A stretch of DNA of 64,000 nucleotides. Source: Microbacterium proteolyticum. Lineage in GTDB: Bacteria > Actinomycetota > Actinomycetes > Actinomycetales > Microbacteriaceae. Below, piece by piece: positions 53,883 to 63,005 of this stretch (position 1 is the stretch's first letter; the number at the start of each line of letters is the position of its first letter). The stretch is taken from NCBI RefSeq assembly GCF_014192415.1, contig NZ_JACHXY010000001.1, positions 372,001-436,000 of the forward strand. Reading direction: 5' to 3'. The translations under genes were made by a program, and so were the position numbers. Below the pieces are notes generated by a model. It did no database searches and was not told the origin of the DNA. It saw only the letters and a program-made list of their open reading frames with translations.

Positions 53883-56725
53883 CGCGAACCTCCCGGTGTC
53901 GGTCCGACGATGCGCGGGGTGCGCCGCGCGATGCGGCGCGAGGCGGTGGTGGGAACGGCCAGGAGCAGCGCGATCACCAGCACGCCGAGCGAGCCCAGCG
54001 CCACGAGCCGCTGAAGGGTCGCCCGATGGTCGTCCAACGGCGCGCGCGGGATGACGTCGGTGTTCACGCGCCAGAGGTCTCCACGCGAGGTCGCCCCCAC
54101 GGGATCGAGCAGATCGCGCTGGTCGAGAGAGGTGGCCGCGCTCAGCCGGTCGCCGAGCACGACGTCGTTCTGGGCCGACGGCGCCGATGACAACAGGACG
54201 AAGCCGATCCCCCGCTCGGCCAGACGCGACACGACGTCGTCGGTCGACGGCGAGACCAGGTCGGCAGCGAGGGCGGCGAGTTCGCGTTGCTGGTCATCGG
54301 CGGAGGTGCGTGTGGCGTCGACCGTGCTCTGGCCCGACAGCGTGGCGCTCCCGCCCCAGACGACCTCGACGCGCAGTCCGTCATCGCGGGGGTCGAGCAC
54401 GAGCGTGCCGATGGCGAGCGAACCGCGCCCCTCGGCGGCGACGAAGGCGGGAAGGGTCGAGACGGGTCCGTTCGTCAGCACCGAGCGTTGCGTGGCACCG
54501 TCGGCGAGTTGCGCGGTGAGCGCCGGGGCGACGGCCACGGCGAGCGCCAGCACCGCCGCGAGCGCACCGATCGGACGCAGTGCCCGGACACGGTCGGGGA
54601 TGCCGGCGTCCAGGGCGACGACGGCCGCGCCGACCAGACCCACCCAGGCCAGGCTGAGGCCGGAACCCGCCCAGATCGGCACCGCGACGGCGGAGTCGTC
54701 GAACGACACCGCGACCCCGACAGCGGCGAACGCGGTGGCGAGCCCCGCGACGGTGATGACGATGAGCCCGGATGCCGTGATCCAGCGCGCCGTGAGCACC
54801 GACAGCACGGCGAGGACCGCGAGGGGGGCCACGAGCAGTCCCACCCACCACACGGGGTGACCGAGCAGGCTCGCCCATCCGCCCGGGTCGGAGGTGGGGA
54901 ACCCCGCGGCCAGCAGCGCGCGGCCGATCGGATCGGGCGAGACCTCCGCGCCCGCGAACGGCACGCCGGGGTCGGCGAGCAGACCCCACGCGTTGCCCGC
55001 CCGCACCTGGGTCCACACCAGCGGGGCGAAGATCACCGCCGAGGGGATCACGAGCCAGACCACGCGGGCGATGCCGCGGCCGGCGACGAGGGCGACGACC
55101 ACGAGGGCGGCGCACCACAGCACGACCGCCGCGGGCGCCAGCGACGGCGCACAGGCGAGCACTGCGACGAGAAGGACGGAGGCCGCCCCGGCCGGAGCCC
55201 ACGAGCGATGCGCGACGCTCGCGGCGGAGAACAGCCACGGCAGCAACAGGTGCGCCAGCACCCCGGCGGGGCGCCCCTCGACGAGCGCGGCGACGAAGGT
55301 CGGAGCGAGCGCCCACGCGATCGCCGCGACGATGCGCAGCAACGACGACTCCGTGACGCGCGTGGCCGCGAACCACCCGCCGAGCACCGCGAGCGGGAGC
55401 GCGAGAACCCACAGAACGACGAAGGCGCGCGACGGATCGCCCGGCGAGAGGGTTCCGACCAGCGCCACGAGTGCGGAGAACGGGTCGGCGGGGCCGATGG
55501 CATCCAGTCCGAGAGGGCGCTGCCCCCAGGCTGCGTCTTGCCACAACTGTGCGACGTTCGCCCGCAGAGGAGCGAGCGCGCCACCGCCGAGCACCGGCCA
55601 CGCCAGCAGGGGGGCGAACAGCGCCACCGACACGGCGAGCGCTCCGAGGACGGCCCACGCGCCGCCCCCCACGAAGAATTTCAGTTCGCTGCGGACCGGG
55701 GCGTCGGGGTCGCCCACGTCGCCCTGCCAGCGCACGCGCATCTCGGCGCGCGAGACGCGCAAGGGGGCGATGCGAGACCATCCGACGCTCCGGACCGCGC
55801 GGATCCGCCGCCGCGCACGGGCGACAGCGGCCGGCCGCGCCATCACGAGCAGCGTCGCCCCCCATTCGGGCAGCACGCGGTGCGGCACCTTCGTCACCAG
55901 GTGCACGAAGGTCCGCCACAGGGCGAGGGGCAGGAACGACAGCCAGTGCAGCGGGACGGCGGGGGCCGGCGCGTACACGAGCCGGCGGTGCAGTTGCGCC
56001 GTGCGGGTCGCGAACGCGCGGCGACGCGCGCGTCGGCGGCCTCGGGCCATGGCCGCGACGCCGTCACCGGCGACGGCGACCCGGGCGGCGGGGACCACGG
56101 CGACCAGGCGCGCGCCCAATCGTGCGCGGACCCCCAGGTCGAGGCCCTCGTCGGCGCCACCGAGGGCGGCATCGAGTCCGCCGAGCGCGGTCCAGGCGTC
56201 GCGCCGCACGAGGAGCCCGCGCACGTCGGCACCGAGCACGTCGGAGGAGCGATCGCGCTGACCCTGGTCGAGCTCGCCGGCGACGAGGTCGACGGTGCCG
56301 CCGTAACGGTTCATGCTCACGCCCAGGGAGCGGATGACGTCGCGATCGTCCCAGTCGACGAGCTTCGGGGCCGCCACCACCACCGGCGGCGAGAGTTCGA
56401 GGGCTCCCGCGAGGCGTTCGAGCGCGTCGGGATCGGGGGCGGTGTCCTGCGCCAGGAGCCAGACCGTGTCGCCCGTCAGACGGGGGGTCGCGAGCGCCGT
56501 CGCCGTGGCGAACGACGTCCCGGCGGGTGCGGTGATCACGCCCTCGGCTCCCGACCCGGCGGCCAGGCGGGTGAGCTCGGCATCGGAGCCGCACAGCACG
56601 ATGGTGAGGGCGTCGACGCGACGGGTCTGGGCAGCGAGGGCGGAGAGCGTGCGCTGAAGATGGTTCGCCGTGGGCGTGCGTCCTTCGGGACGCACGACGA
56701 GGATGGCGTGTACACGGTCGGGCAT
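53879..56725 (-). CDS. Large membrane glycosyltransferase (GT2 domain plus multi-pass region)
   Basis: 948 aa. The N-terminal ~270 residues are a GT2-like domain (AILVVRPEGRTPTANHLQRT..., DTVWLLAQDTAPDPD). A cytoplasmic helical stretch and about 12-14 transmembrane helices (about 355-800) follow, then a C-terminal extracytoplasmic part and a last helix. It resembles the actinobacterial glycosyltransferases encoded with DUF5719 and WhiB2. It probably builds a cell-wall glycan, but donor and acceptor are unknown. TAGGCT lies 10 nt before the ATG, leaving a very short leader. Confidence 0.85.
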   Translation of the reverse strand: MPDRVHAILVVRPEGRTPTANHLQRTLSALAAQTRRVDALTIVLCGSDAELTRLAAGSGAEGVITAPAGTSFATATALATPRLTGDTVWLLAQDTAPDPDALERLAGALELSPPVVVAAPKLVDWDDRDVIRSLGVSMNRYGGTVDLVAGELDQGQRDRSSDVLGADVRGLLVRRDAWTALGGLDAALGGADEGLDLGVRARLGARLVAVVPAARVAVAGDGVAAMARGRRRARRRAFATRTAQLHRRLVYAPAPAVPLHWLSFLPLALWRTFVHLVTKVPHRVLPEWGATLLVMARPAAVARARRRIRAVRSVGWSRIAPLRVSRAEMRVRWQGDVGDPDAPVRSELKFFVGGGAWAVLGALAVSVALFAPLLAWPVLGGGALAPLRANVAQLWQDAAWGQRPLGLDAIGPADPFSALVALVGTLSPGDPSRAFVVLWVLALPLAVLGGWFAATRVTESSLLRIVAAIAWALAPTFVAALVEGRPAGVLAHLLLPWLFSAASVAHRSWAPAGAASVLLVAVLACAPSLAPAAVVLWCAALVVVALVAGRGIARVVWLVIPSAVIFAPLVWTQVRAGNAWGLLADPGVPFAGAEVSPDPIGRALLAAGFPTSDPGGWASLLGHPVWWVGLLVAPLAVLAVLSVLTARWITASGLIVITVAGLATAFAAVGVAVSFDDSAVAVPIWAGSGLSLAWVGLVGAAVVALDAGIPDRVRALRPIGALAAVLALAVAVAPALTAQLADGATQRSVLTNGPVSTLPAFVAAEGRGSLAIGTLVLDPRDDGLRVEVVWGGSATLSGQSTVDATRTSADDQQRELAALAADLVSPSTDDVVSRLAERGIGFVLLSSAPSAQNDVVLGDRLSAATSLDQRDLLDPVGATSRGDLWRVNTDVIPRAPLDDHRATLQRLVALGSLGVLVIALLLAVPTTASRRIARRTPRIVGPTPGGSR

Positions 56726-56818
56726 GACGCGGATCAGCCTAAGTGCGCCTTCGCACGATCGCGGACGCCGCGCCGTCGGCCACCGGATCGCTCAGCGTGC
56801 AGCGGATACGCGTGCGAC

Positions 56819-57142
56819 TCAGGCGCGACGCTTGAGCTTGCGGCGCTCGCGCTCGCTGAGTCCGCCCCAGATGCCGAAGCGCTCGTCGTTCTGCAGGGCG
56901 TACTCGAGGCACTCGCTCTTGACGTCGCACGAGGTGCAGATGCGCTTGGCATCGCGGGTCGATCCGCCCTTCTCGGGGAAGAACGCCTCGGGGTCGGTCT
57001 GCGAGCACAGCGCATCGGTCTGCCACGCGAGGGTGTTCTCCTCGGTGGTGTCGATGTCGCGGCGAACGCCGGGAACACCGAGGTCGACCGGGTCTACGAA
57101 CCAGTTGTCCGGAACACCGGACCGGTACTGCGACGTCGCCAT
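56819..57142 (-). CDS. whiB2: WhiB2/WhmD-type [4Fe-4S] regulator
   Basis: 107 aa. Cluster ligands Cys46, Cys69, Cys72 and Cys78 are followed by GIWGG and the basic tail RRKLKRRA. The phrase FFPEKGGSTRDAKRIC matches WhiB2/WhmD, needed for septation in mycobacteria and related to Streptomyces WhiB. The ATG at 57142 has GGGAGGAT in front; the longer open frame upstream is rejected. It has a 45-residue N-terminal extension before the first ligand. Its place between the glycosyltransferase and manA is conserved. Confidence 0.93.
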   Translation of the reverse strand: MATSQYRSGVPDNWFVDPVDLGVPGVRRDIDTTEENTLAWQTDALCSQTDPEAFFPEKGGSTRDAKRICTSCDVKSECLEYALQNDERFGIWGGLSERERRKLKRRA

Positions 57143-57285
57143 ATCATCCTCCCCCTCGTTCGAGCCCCATGACGCGGCCTGCACGTAGGGATAATTACAC
57201 CCGTGTGATTCGGATTGGTCAAGTCGCGGATCGTAAACCCTCAAGGGCGGCCTGAACCTTCAGGACGCGCCGCGGCGTGTCGCGG

Positions 57286-58446
57286 TCACGCCCCCGGCAT
57301 GGCGACGAAGACCTCGCCGGCGCCGTCGCTCGTCAGCGGCGACTCGTCGGGGGTCATCAGCGCCGCCTCGCCGGGAGCGAGCGTCACCGCTGCACCGGAC
57401 GCACCGGTCAGCGTCGTCGATCCCGCCACGCCGAGGGCGATCGCGACACCGCGCAGGTCGATACGCGCCCCCGCACCCTCGGCGAGGTGCCCCAGCGCGA
57501 AGTCCGCGATACCAGGAGCGAAAACCTCGGCCTCCCCGGCCGGCGTGGGGCGCAGGAAGGGCGGGTCGGCGGGTCGGAAGTCGACGAGCGCGAGCAGTTC
57601 GGCGACGTCGATGTGCTTGGGCGTCAGGCCGCCGCGCAGCACGTTGTCGCTCGCGGCCATGATCTCCACGCCCAACCCCGCGACGTAGGCGTGCAGGACG
57701 CCGGCGGGAACGAAGATCGCCTCGCCCCGGCGCAGCTGAACGAGATTCATGAGAAGCGCGACGACGATCCCGGGATCGGCCGGGTACGCCGTGTGCAGCG
57801 AACGGGTCAGCTCCAGCTCGGCGGCGAAGGTGACCGAGTCGGTGGATGCCGCGGCATCCACGATCTGTGCGATCTCGGTCGCATCGGCTTCGCCGAGCAG
57901 CCAGCCGATGGTCGCTCGCAGCGCCTCGGCGGCGTCGTTCGCCCCCAGGTGCGCACGGAGCGTCGCGACGGCGGGCGCGTCACCGAGGGCATCGACCAGG
58001 GCGCGGGTGCGCTCGATGTCGCGCAGGCCCGCGAGGGCGGTGAAGGTGTCGCTCAGGGCGACGATCACCTCGGGCTTGTGGTTGTCGTCCTTGTAGTTGC
58101 GCGACCCCGCGTCGCGCGGGACGCCCGCGGCTTCTTCGCGGGCGAATCCCTCGACGGCCTGCTCCTTGGAGGGGTGCACCTGGATCGACAGGGGGGCCCC
58201 TGCGGCGAGGATCTTCAGCAGGTACGGCAGCTTCGCGGGCACGTGCTGCTCGTCGGCGACGGCGGGCAGCCACGCGTCGAGGGTGCGGTCGGTGCCGTCG
58301 TGCACCACGGCAGGCGAGCCCGGGTGATCGCCGAACCAGACCTCGGCTTCGGGGGCGCCGCTGGGCTCGCGTCCCTCCAGGTCGGCAATCAGCGTCGGGC
58401 TGCCCCAGGCGTAGTCGCGGGGCGTGTTCGAGATCGCAACAAGCAC
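57286..58446 (-). CDS. manA: Mannose-6-phosphate isomerase, class I
   Basis: 386 aa cupin enzyme that interconverts fructose-6-P and mannose-6-P, supplying GDP-mannose for mannans and glycolipids. Zinc ligands are visible in QVHPSKEQA and in KPEVIVAL, and the C-terminal active-site run is AGVLHAYVAG...EIMAASDNVLRGGLTPK. The GTG at 58446 lies 6 nt after TATGCT (leaderless). It sits beside whiB2 and is divergent from the envelope polysaccharide genes. Confidence 0.94.
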   Translation of the reverse strand: MLVAISNTPRDYAWGSPTLIADLEGREPSGAPEAEVWFGDHPGSPAVVHDGTDRTLDAWLPAVADEQHVPAKLPYLLKILAAGAPLSIQVHPSKEQAVEGFAREEAAGVPRDAGSRNYKDDNHKPEVIVALSDTFTALAGLRDIERTRALVDALGDAPAVATLRAHLGANDAAEALRATIGWLLGEADATEIAQIVDAAASTDSVTFAAELELTRSLHTAYPADPGIVVALLMNLVQLRRGEAIFVPAGVLHAYVAGLGVEIMAASDNVLRGGLTPKHIDVAELLALVDFRPADPPFLRPTPAGEAEVFAPGIADFALGHLAEGAGARIDLRGVAIALGVAGSTTLTGASGAAVTLAPGEAALMTPDESPLTSDGAGEVFVAMPGA

Positions 58447-58452
58447 GGCGTC

Positions 58453-58458
58453 AGCATA
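58453..58458 (-). promoter_or_regulatory. -10 box (TATGCT) for leaderless manA
   Basis: TATGCT on the minus strand, 6 nt before the manA GTG. Confidence 0.5.
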
Positions 58459-58493
58459 GTGCGGGCACCGAACACGCCCCGGATGCCGACGGG

Positions 58494-58499
58494 TAGCCT
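58494..58499 (+). promoter_or_regulatory. -10 box (TAGCCT) for the gene at 58509
   Basis: TAGCCT, 9 nt before the ATG at 58509, leaving a leader of at most a few bases. Confidence 0.45.
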
Positions 58500-58508
58500 G
58501 AACCCATC

Positions 58509-59909
58509 ATGGCGATGTACACGAATCACCCCGTGTCGGCGTTGCCGACGGCGCCCCCGCGTGAAACGACGGGGCACCTGCTGCTGCGGGCGTGGTGCGT
58601 CTTCGTCATCCTGCTCGCCCTCGGCGGTGTGGGACTCGTCAACGCCGCCGGTCCCGTCGTGGCAGCCGTGGTCGCGGTGGCCGCAGCCGTCGTCTCCGCC
58701 GTCATCTGGGTCGTGACCCGCCCGCCGATGGCCGTCCGGCGTCTGCCCTGGCTGGCTTTCGCCTACGTGGCCTGGGCGACGGCGTCGATCGCGTGGAGCG
58801 CGTGGCCCGCGGCATCCGTCCTCACGTGGCTCCTGCTCGTGATCACGACGTTCCAGGGCCTGTTCGTGGGGGCGGTGCTCACGTGGCGCGACGTCGTCCG
58901 CGCGGTCGCATCGGCGGCGAAGTGGATCGTGGGACTCTCGCTGCTTTTCGAGGTGGCGGTGTCGCTGCTGGTGCGCGGACCCCTCCTCCCCGGTTTCGTC
59001 GTGCCGTCCGCGCGCATGGACCCGATGCTGTACTGGTCGCGCGACAACCTCTTCGACGGCGGGCGCGTCCAGGGCCTGTTCGGCAACGCCGACCTGCTCG
59101 CCGCCGCCATGCTCGTGGCCATCATCGTGTTCGGCGTGCGCCTCGCCGCCGGAGCCCCCCGCCGCGTTCTGCTGGTGCTGTGGACCGCTCTCGCCGCCTT
59201 CCTGTTCGTGCGCGCGGGCTCCGCGACCGCGTTCATCGCCGCCGCCTTCGTGGCGCTCGTCCTCGGCACGGTCCTCGTCATGCGCACCGCCCGCCGCCCC
59301 GGCGAGCGCACACGCTGGTACCTGCTGTACGCCGCGATCGGGCTGGGCGGCGGCGGCGCGCTGTGGCTCGGACGCGAGACGGTTTTCGGCGTACTCGGCC
59401 GAGGGGCGGACCTGCTCGGACGCGAGGGCATCTGGGCCGACGTGCTGACGCGCGCCGATCAGCGCCCGTTCGCCGGCTGGGGGTTCTCGACGCCGTGGAT
59501 CCCCACGGAACCGCTCATCGACGGCTGGATCGTCGAGCACGACCAGACGGTCGTGCAGGCGCACAGCATGTGGCTCGACGCCTACCTGCAGCTCGGTGTA
59601 GTCGGCGTGGCACTGCTCGCCCTCGTCTTCTTCGCGTACGTCTGGCGCTCGTGGTTCTTCGCCGTCGATCGCCCCCGCTGGGACCTGCGCGACGACCGCC
59701 CGCACTCCCCCCTGACGCTGCTGCCCACCCTCATCGGAGCCCTGCTGGTCGTACAGGGGCTGACCGAATCGGGTCCGCTGCTGCTGTGGGGGTGGATGTT
59801 CGTCGTGCTCTTCGGCGCGAAGATCAAGCAGACACCGCTGGTCGGCGTAGGCCCCAGCGAGCAGAGCATCTCGATCGAGCGCGGCGAGCTGTTGCGGCCG
59901 TCCGCCTGA
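58509..59909 (+). CDS. O-antigen ligase/polymerase-like membrane protein (Wzy/WaaL family)
   Basis: 466 aa with about ten transmembrane helices and a large extracytoplasmic loop (about 270-360) containing GREGIWADVLTRADQRPFAGWGFSTPW and HNxW-like AHSMWLDAYLQLG, typical of Wzy_C/O-antigen ligases. It probably polymerises or transfers undecaprenyl-linked glycans outside the membrane. It is followed after 98 bp by GlfT2- and GlfT1-like genes, so a galactan or related wall polysaccharide is a plausible substrate. Confidence 0.85.
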   Translation: MAMYTNHPVSALPTAPPRETTGHLLLRAWCVFVILLALGGVGLVNAAGPVVAAVVAVAAAVVSAVIWVVTRPPMAVRRLPWLAFAYVAWATASIAWSAWPAASVLTWLLLVITTFQGLFVGAVLTWRDVVRAVASAAKWIVGLSLLFEVAVSLLVRGPLLPGFVVPSARMDPMLYWSRDNLFDGGRVQGLFGNADLLAAAMLVAIIVFGVRLAAGAPRRVLLVLWTALAAFLFVRAGSATAFIAAAFVALVLGTVLVMRTARRPGERTRWYLLYAAIGLGGGGALWLGRETVFGVLGRGADLLGREGIWADVLTRADQRPFAGWGFSTPWIPTEPLIDGWIVEHDQTVVQAHSMWLDAYLQLGVVGVALLALVFFAYVWRSWFFAVDRPRWDLRDDRPHSPLTLLPTLIGALLVVQGLTESGPLLLWGWMFVVLFGAKIKQTPLVGVGPSEQSISIERGELLRPSA

Positions 59910-60007
59910 GCGGCGTGACCGACCGGCGTCCAGGGTCGCCCGGAGCGCGCCGGGTAGACTTCCCGCTGGCCGTCCGCGGCCGCTGCGCCTAGACGAAAGA
60001 CTTCTTC

Positions 60008-61921
60008 GTGACGTACACCCTGCAGAACGCCGTCCTTCCTCTCGACCGCGATCCGGATCTCCTTCCCCTGTACGTCGATCCCGAAACGTGGTCGACGATC
60101 GACGAAGAACCGGTCCGGGTCACCAACGTCGCCCAGCTGGCGAACATCCTCGACCGCCACCGCGCCCGCATCGTCGCCGGGCGTCGAGTGTCGTTCGGCA
60201 CCTACTTCAACGCGTTCCCCGCCTCCTACTGGCAGCACTGGACCGCGGTGCGGCAGGTGCGCCTGACGGTGCGCACCAGCGGGGATGCCACGATCCTCAT
60301 CTACCGCTCGAACGGCGGCGGCACCAAGCAGCGCATCGAGACCCGCGAGGTGCGCGGCGAGGCGACGGCCAGCTCGTTCGATCTCGTGCTCGACCAGTAC
60401 AGCGACGGAGGATGGATCTGGTTCGACGTCGCCGCCGACACCACCGACGCCACCTTCGACGGCGCCGAGTGGACGACCGAGCAGGAACCTGTGCGCGGCG
60501 GCAAGGCGAGCATCGGCATCACCACCTACAACAAGCCCGATTATTGCGTCGAGACGCTCGGCGCGCTGGCCGACGCCCCCGATGTGCTCGACGTCGTCGA
60601 CCGTGTGTTCATCATCGACCAGGGCACCGATCTCGTCGAAGCACAAGATGCCTACCCCGCCGTGGCGGGACGACTCGGTGAAACGCTCCAGGTCATCCGC
60701 CAGCCCAACCTCGGCGGATCGGGCGGCTTCGCCCGGGGCATGGTCGAGACCCTCGCGCGCGAGGGCAGCGACTTCGTGCAGCTCCTCGACGACGATGTGC
60801 GCATCGAACCCGAGTCCATCCGTCGGTCGGTGGTGTTCGGACGCTACGCGTCGGTGCCCACCATCGTCGGCGCGCACATGTTCGATCTCCTCGACCGCCC
60901 CAAGCTCCACGCGTGGGCCGAGGTCGTCGACGACGCGCCGTTCATGTGGCGGGCCCTGTTCCAGGAGCGCCTCCCCCATGACTTCAGCGTCGCGAATCTC
61001 CGTCAGTCACCGCTTCTGCACATGCGGCTCGACGCCGACTACAACGGGTGGTGGATGTGCCTCATCCCCACCAGCATCCTGCGCGAGATCGGTCTGTCGC
61101 TGCCGGCCTTCATCAAGTGGGACGACGCGGAGTTCTGCGTCCGGGCCCGGGATGCCGGTTACCCGACCGTCTCCATGCCCGGTGTCGCACTCTGGCACGT
61201 GTCGTGGATCGGCAAGGACGACTCGATCGACTGGCAGGCCTACTTCCACGCCCGCAACCGCATCGTGGCCGCCTTGCTGCACTCCCGCTCGCCGCTGGGG
61301 GGCACCCTCATCCGCCACAGTCGACGCGTCGACCTGAAGCACCTGATGATGATGCAGTACTACCCCGTCGAGCTCCGCCACCGCGCTCTGCGGGACATCC
61401 TGTCAGGACCCGACCACATGCGCCGGGGGCTCGCCACGGCTATGCCCGAAGCGCGCACCGTGGCTAAGAAGCATCCCGAGACGGTCGTACACAAGGACTC
61501 GGGGGTGCCGCTGCGGTCGCGGCACGGCCGTCAGGTCTTCAAGCGCCTGAAGAAGAACGAGTTCGACAGCCCGACGGGCCTGGCCCTGCGCACCTTCACC
61601 CTGCGCACCCTCATCGCGCACTGGATCCACTCCCCGCGGCCCGAGAACGTCGCGCAACCCGAGGTCGAGTTCGGCAAGGGCGACGCACACTGGTGGCGGG
61701 TGCCCCTCTACGACAGCGCCCTGGTCAGCGCCGCCGATGGCTCGGGCAAGAACATCTACACGCGCGACCGCGCGATGTTCCGCCGCATGCTCGTCGACAG
61801 CTGGCGTCTGCACAGGCGCCTTCAACGCGACTGGCCGCGGCTGTCCCGCCAGTACCGCAGCGCACTGCCCGACCTCGTCTCCGAGCAGCAGTGGCGCGCG
61901 ACCTTCGAGGAGCTCTCGTGA
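60008..61921 (+). CDS. glfT2: GlfT2-like polymerising galactofuranosyltransferase
   Basis: 637 aa, the same length as mycobacterial GlfT2 as I recall it. An N-terminal beta-sandwich domain (about 1-165) precedes the GT-A fold with NLGGSGGFARGM, the DDD metal motif in QLLDDDVRIEP, WWMCLIP, and the catalytic-base region KWDDAEFCVRARDAGYP. GlfT2 alternates beta-1,5 and beta-1,6 Galf from UDP-Galf on a lipid carrier at the inner membrane face. A TAGACT box at 59955-59960 predicts a ~40-nt leader; the GTG has only a weak ribosome site. It is coupled to the next gene by a 4-nt overlap. Confidence 0.88.
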   Translation: MTYTLQNAVLPLDRDPDLLPLYVDPETWSTIDEEPVRVTNVAQLANILDRHRARIVAGRRVSFGTYFNAFPASYWQHWTAVRQVRLTVRTSGDATILIYRSNGGGTKQRIETREVRGEATASSFDLVLDQYSDGGWIWFDVAADTTDATFDGAEWTTEQEPVRGGKASIGITTYNKPDYCVETLGALADAPDVLDVVDRVFIIDQGTDLVEAQDAYPAVAGRLGETLQVIRQPNLGGSGGFARGMVETLAREGSDFVQLLDDDVRIEPESIRRSVVFGRYASVPTIVGAHMFDLLDRPKLHAWAEVVDDAPFMWRALFQERLPHDFSVANLRQSPLLHMRLDADYNGWWMCLIPTSILREIGLSLPAFIKWDDAEFCVRARDAGYPTVSMPGVALWHVSWIGKDDSIDWQAYFHARNRIVAALLHSRSPLGGTLIRHSRRVDLKHLMMMQYYPVELRHRALRDILSGPDHMRRGLATAMPEARTVAKKHPETVVHKDSGVPLRSRHGRQVFKRLKKNEFDSPTGLALRTFTLRTLIAHWIHSPRPENVAQPEVEFGKGDAHWWRVPLYDSALVSAADGSGKNIYTRDRAMFRRMLVDSWRLHRRLQRDWPRLSRQYRSALPDLVSEQQWRATFEELS

Positions 61922-62883
61922 GCAGGTTCGACGCCACGACCGCGACGATCGTCGTCGTCACGTACAACCGCACGCATCTGCTGACTCGTCTGCTGGAGAG
62001 CATCGAGCGCATGTCGCCCGCCCCGGGGCATCTGGTGATCATCGACAACGCCTCGACCGACGACACCACCGCCGTCGTGGAGTCGTTTCGTGACCGTTTG
62101 CCCACCGAGCTCGTCTACCGTCGCCTCGAGACCAACACCGGCGGCTCCGGCGGATTCAGCGAGGGCATGCGCGTCGCCTACGACCTCGGTTCCGAGTGGA
62201 TGTGGCTGATGGACGACGACGTGGAGGTCGTCTCCGACGGTCTCGCGCGCATGGGGAAATGGGCCCCGCGGTTCCGCAGCATCCAGGGACGCCGGTACGA
62301 CTACGACGGCAGCGAGTTCTACTGGCAGTACCGCATCGCCGAATCGATGGCGATCCCGATCCCCTACGCGCCCGCGGCCTTCGACGACTCGGGCTTCAAA
62401 CCGATGAACTCGGGCTGCTTCGAGGGCATGTTCATCCACCGCGACATCGTGGCGAAGATCGGTCTGCCCGACCCCCGCTTCTTCATCTACTGGGACGACC
62501 AGCTTTATGGCTGGCTCGCCTCGCGCGAGACGCCATCGGTCATCGTCGACGAGTTCGTGCTGCGCCGCACCCGCGAGATCAAGCAGTGGGACATGGGCAT
62601 CCGCCACATGAACGCCTCGAGCGACGCGTACCGCTACTACATCATGCGGAATCGGGCATACCTGCAGAAGTACTACCGCGCGCTCGGCGAGTACCGCGCC
62701 CTGCCCTTCACCGCGGGGACGGCCTTGACGTTCGTGAAGGAGCTCATCCGCCTCGTCGTCGTGGAGCGCAAGATCAGCGGCACCAGCCACCTGTTCCGCG
62801 GCCTGCGTGACGGTCGTGCGATCTCGCGGGACGACTCGTGGCAGCCGATGCCTCCGCTGGAGCCGGCTCGTCCTGTCGCCTGA
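61918..62883 (+). CDS. glfT1: GT2 glycosyltransferase, GlfT1-like
   Basis: 321 aa GT-A enzyme beginning TIVVVTYNRTHLL, with NTGGSGGFSEGM, the DDD motif WLMDDDVEVV, and YWDDQLYGW as the catalytic-base region. The same NxGGSGGF/DDD layout as its upstream neighbour and its size suggest GlfT1, which adds the first Galf residues to the galactan primer. It could also be a rhamnosyl- or other Galf-transferase. The GTG overlaps the glfT2-like stop by 4 nt. No gene or hairpin was seen in the 122-bp gap after it. Confidence 0.8.
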   Translation: MSRFDATTATIVVVTYNRTHLLTRLLESIERMSPAPGHLVIIDNASTDDTTAVVESFRDRLPTELVYRRLETNTGGSGGFSEGMRVAYDLGSEWMWLMDDDVEVVSDGLARMGKWAPRFRSIQGRRYDYDGSEFYWQYRIAESMAIPIPYAPAAFDDSGFKPMNSGCFEGMFIHRDIVAKIGLPDPRFFIYWDDQLYGWLASRETPSVIVDEFVLRRTREIKQWDMGIRHMNASSDAYRYYIMRNRAYLQKYYRALGEYRALPFTAGTALTFVKELIRLVVVERKISGTSHLFRGLRDGRAISRDDSWQPMPPLEPARPVA

Positions 62884-63005
62884 CCGCGACCGCATCCCGG
62901 GCCGCCGCCCGACGGCGCTGCCTCCCGCCCGACCTTGGCGCGCCCTATGTCACGGCGTGATCCGGCAACCCGGTCGCGTTCAGCGGCCGGCGCGAGCGCG
63001 CGGTG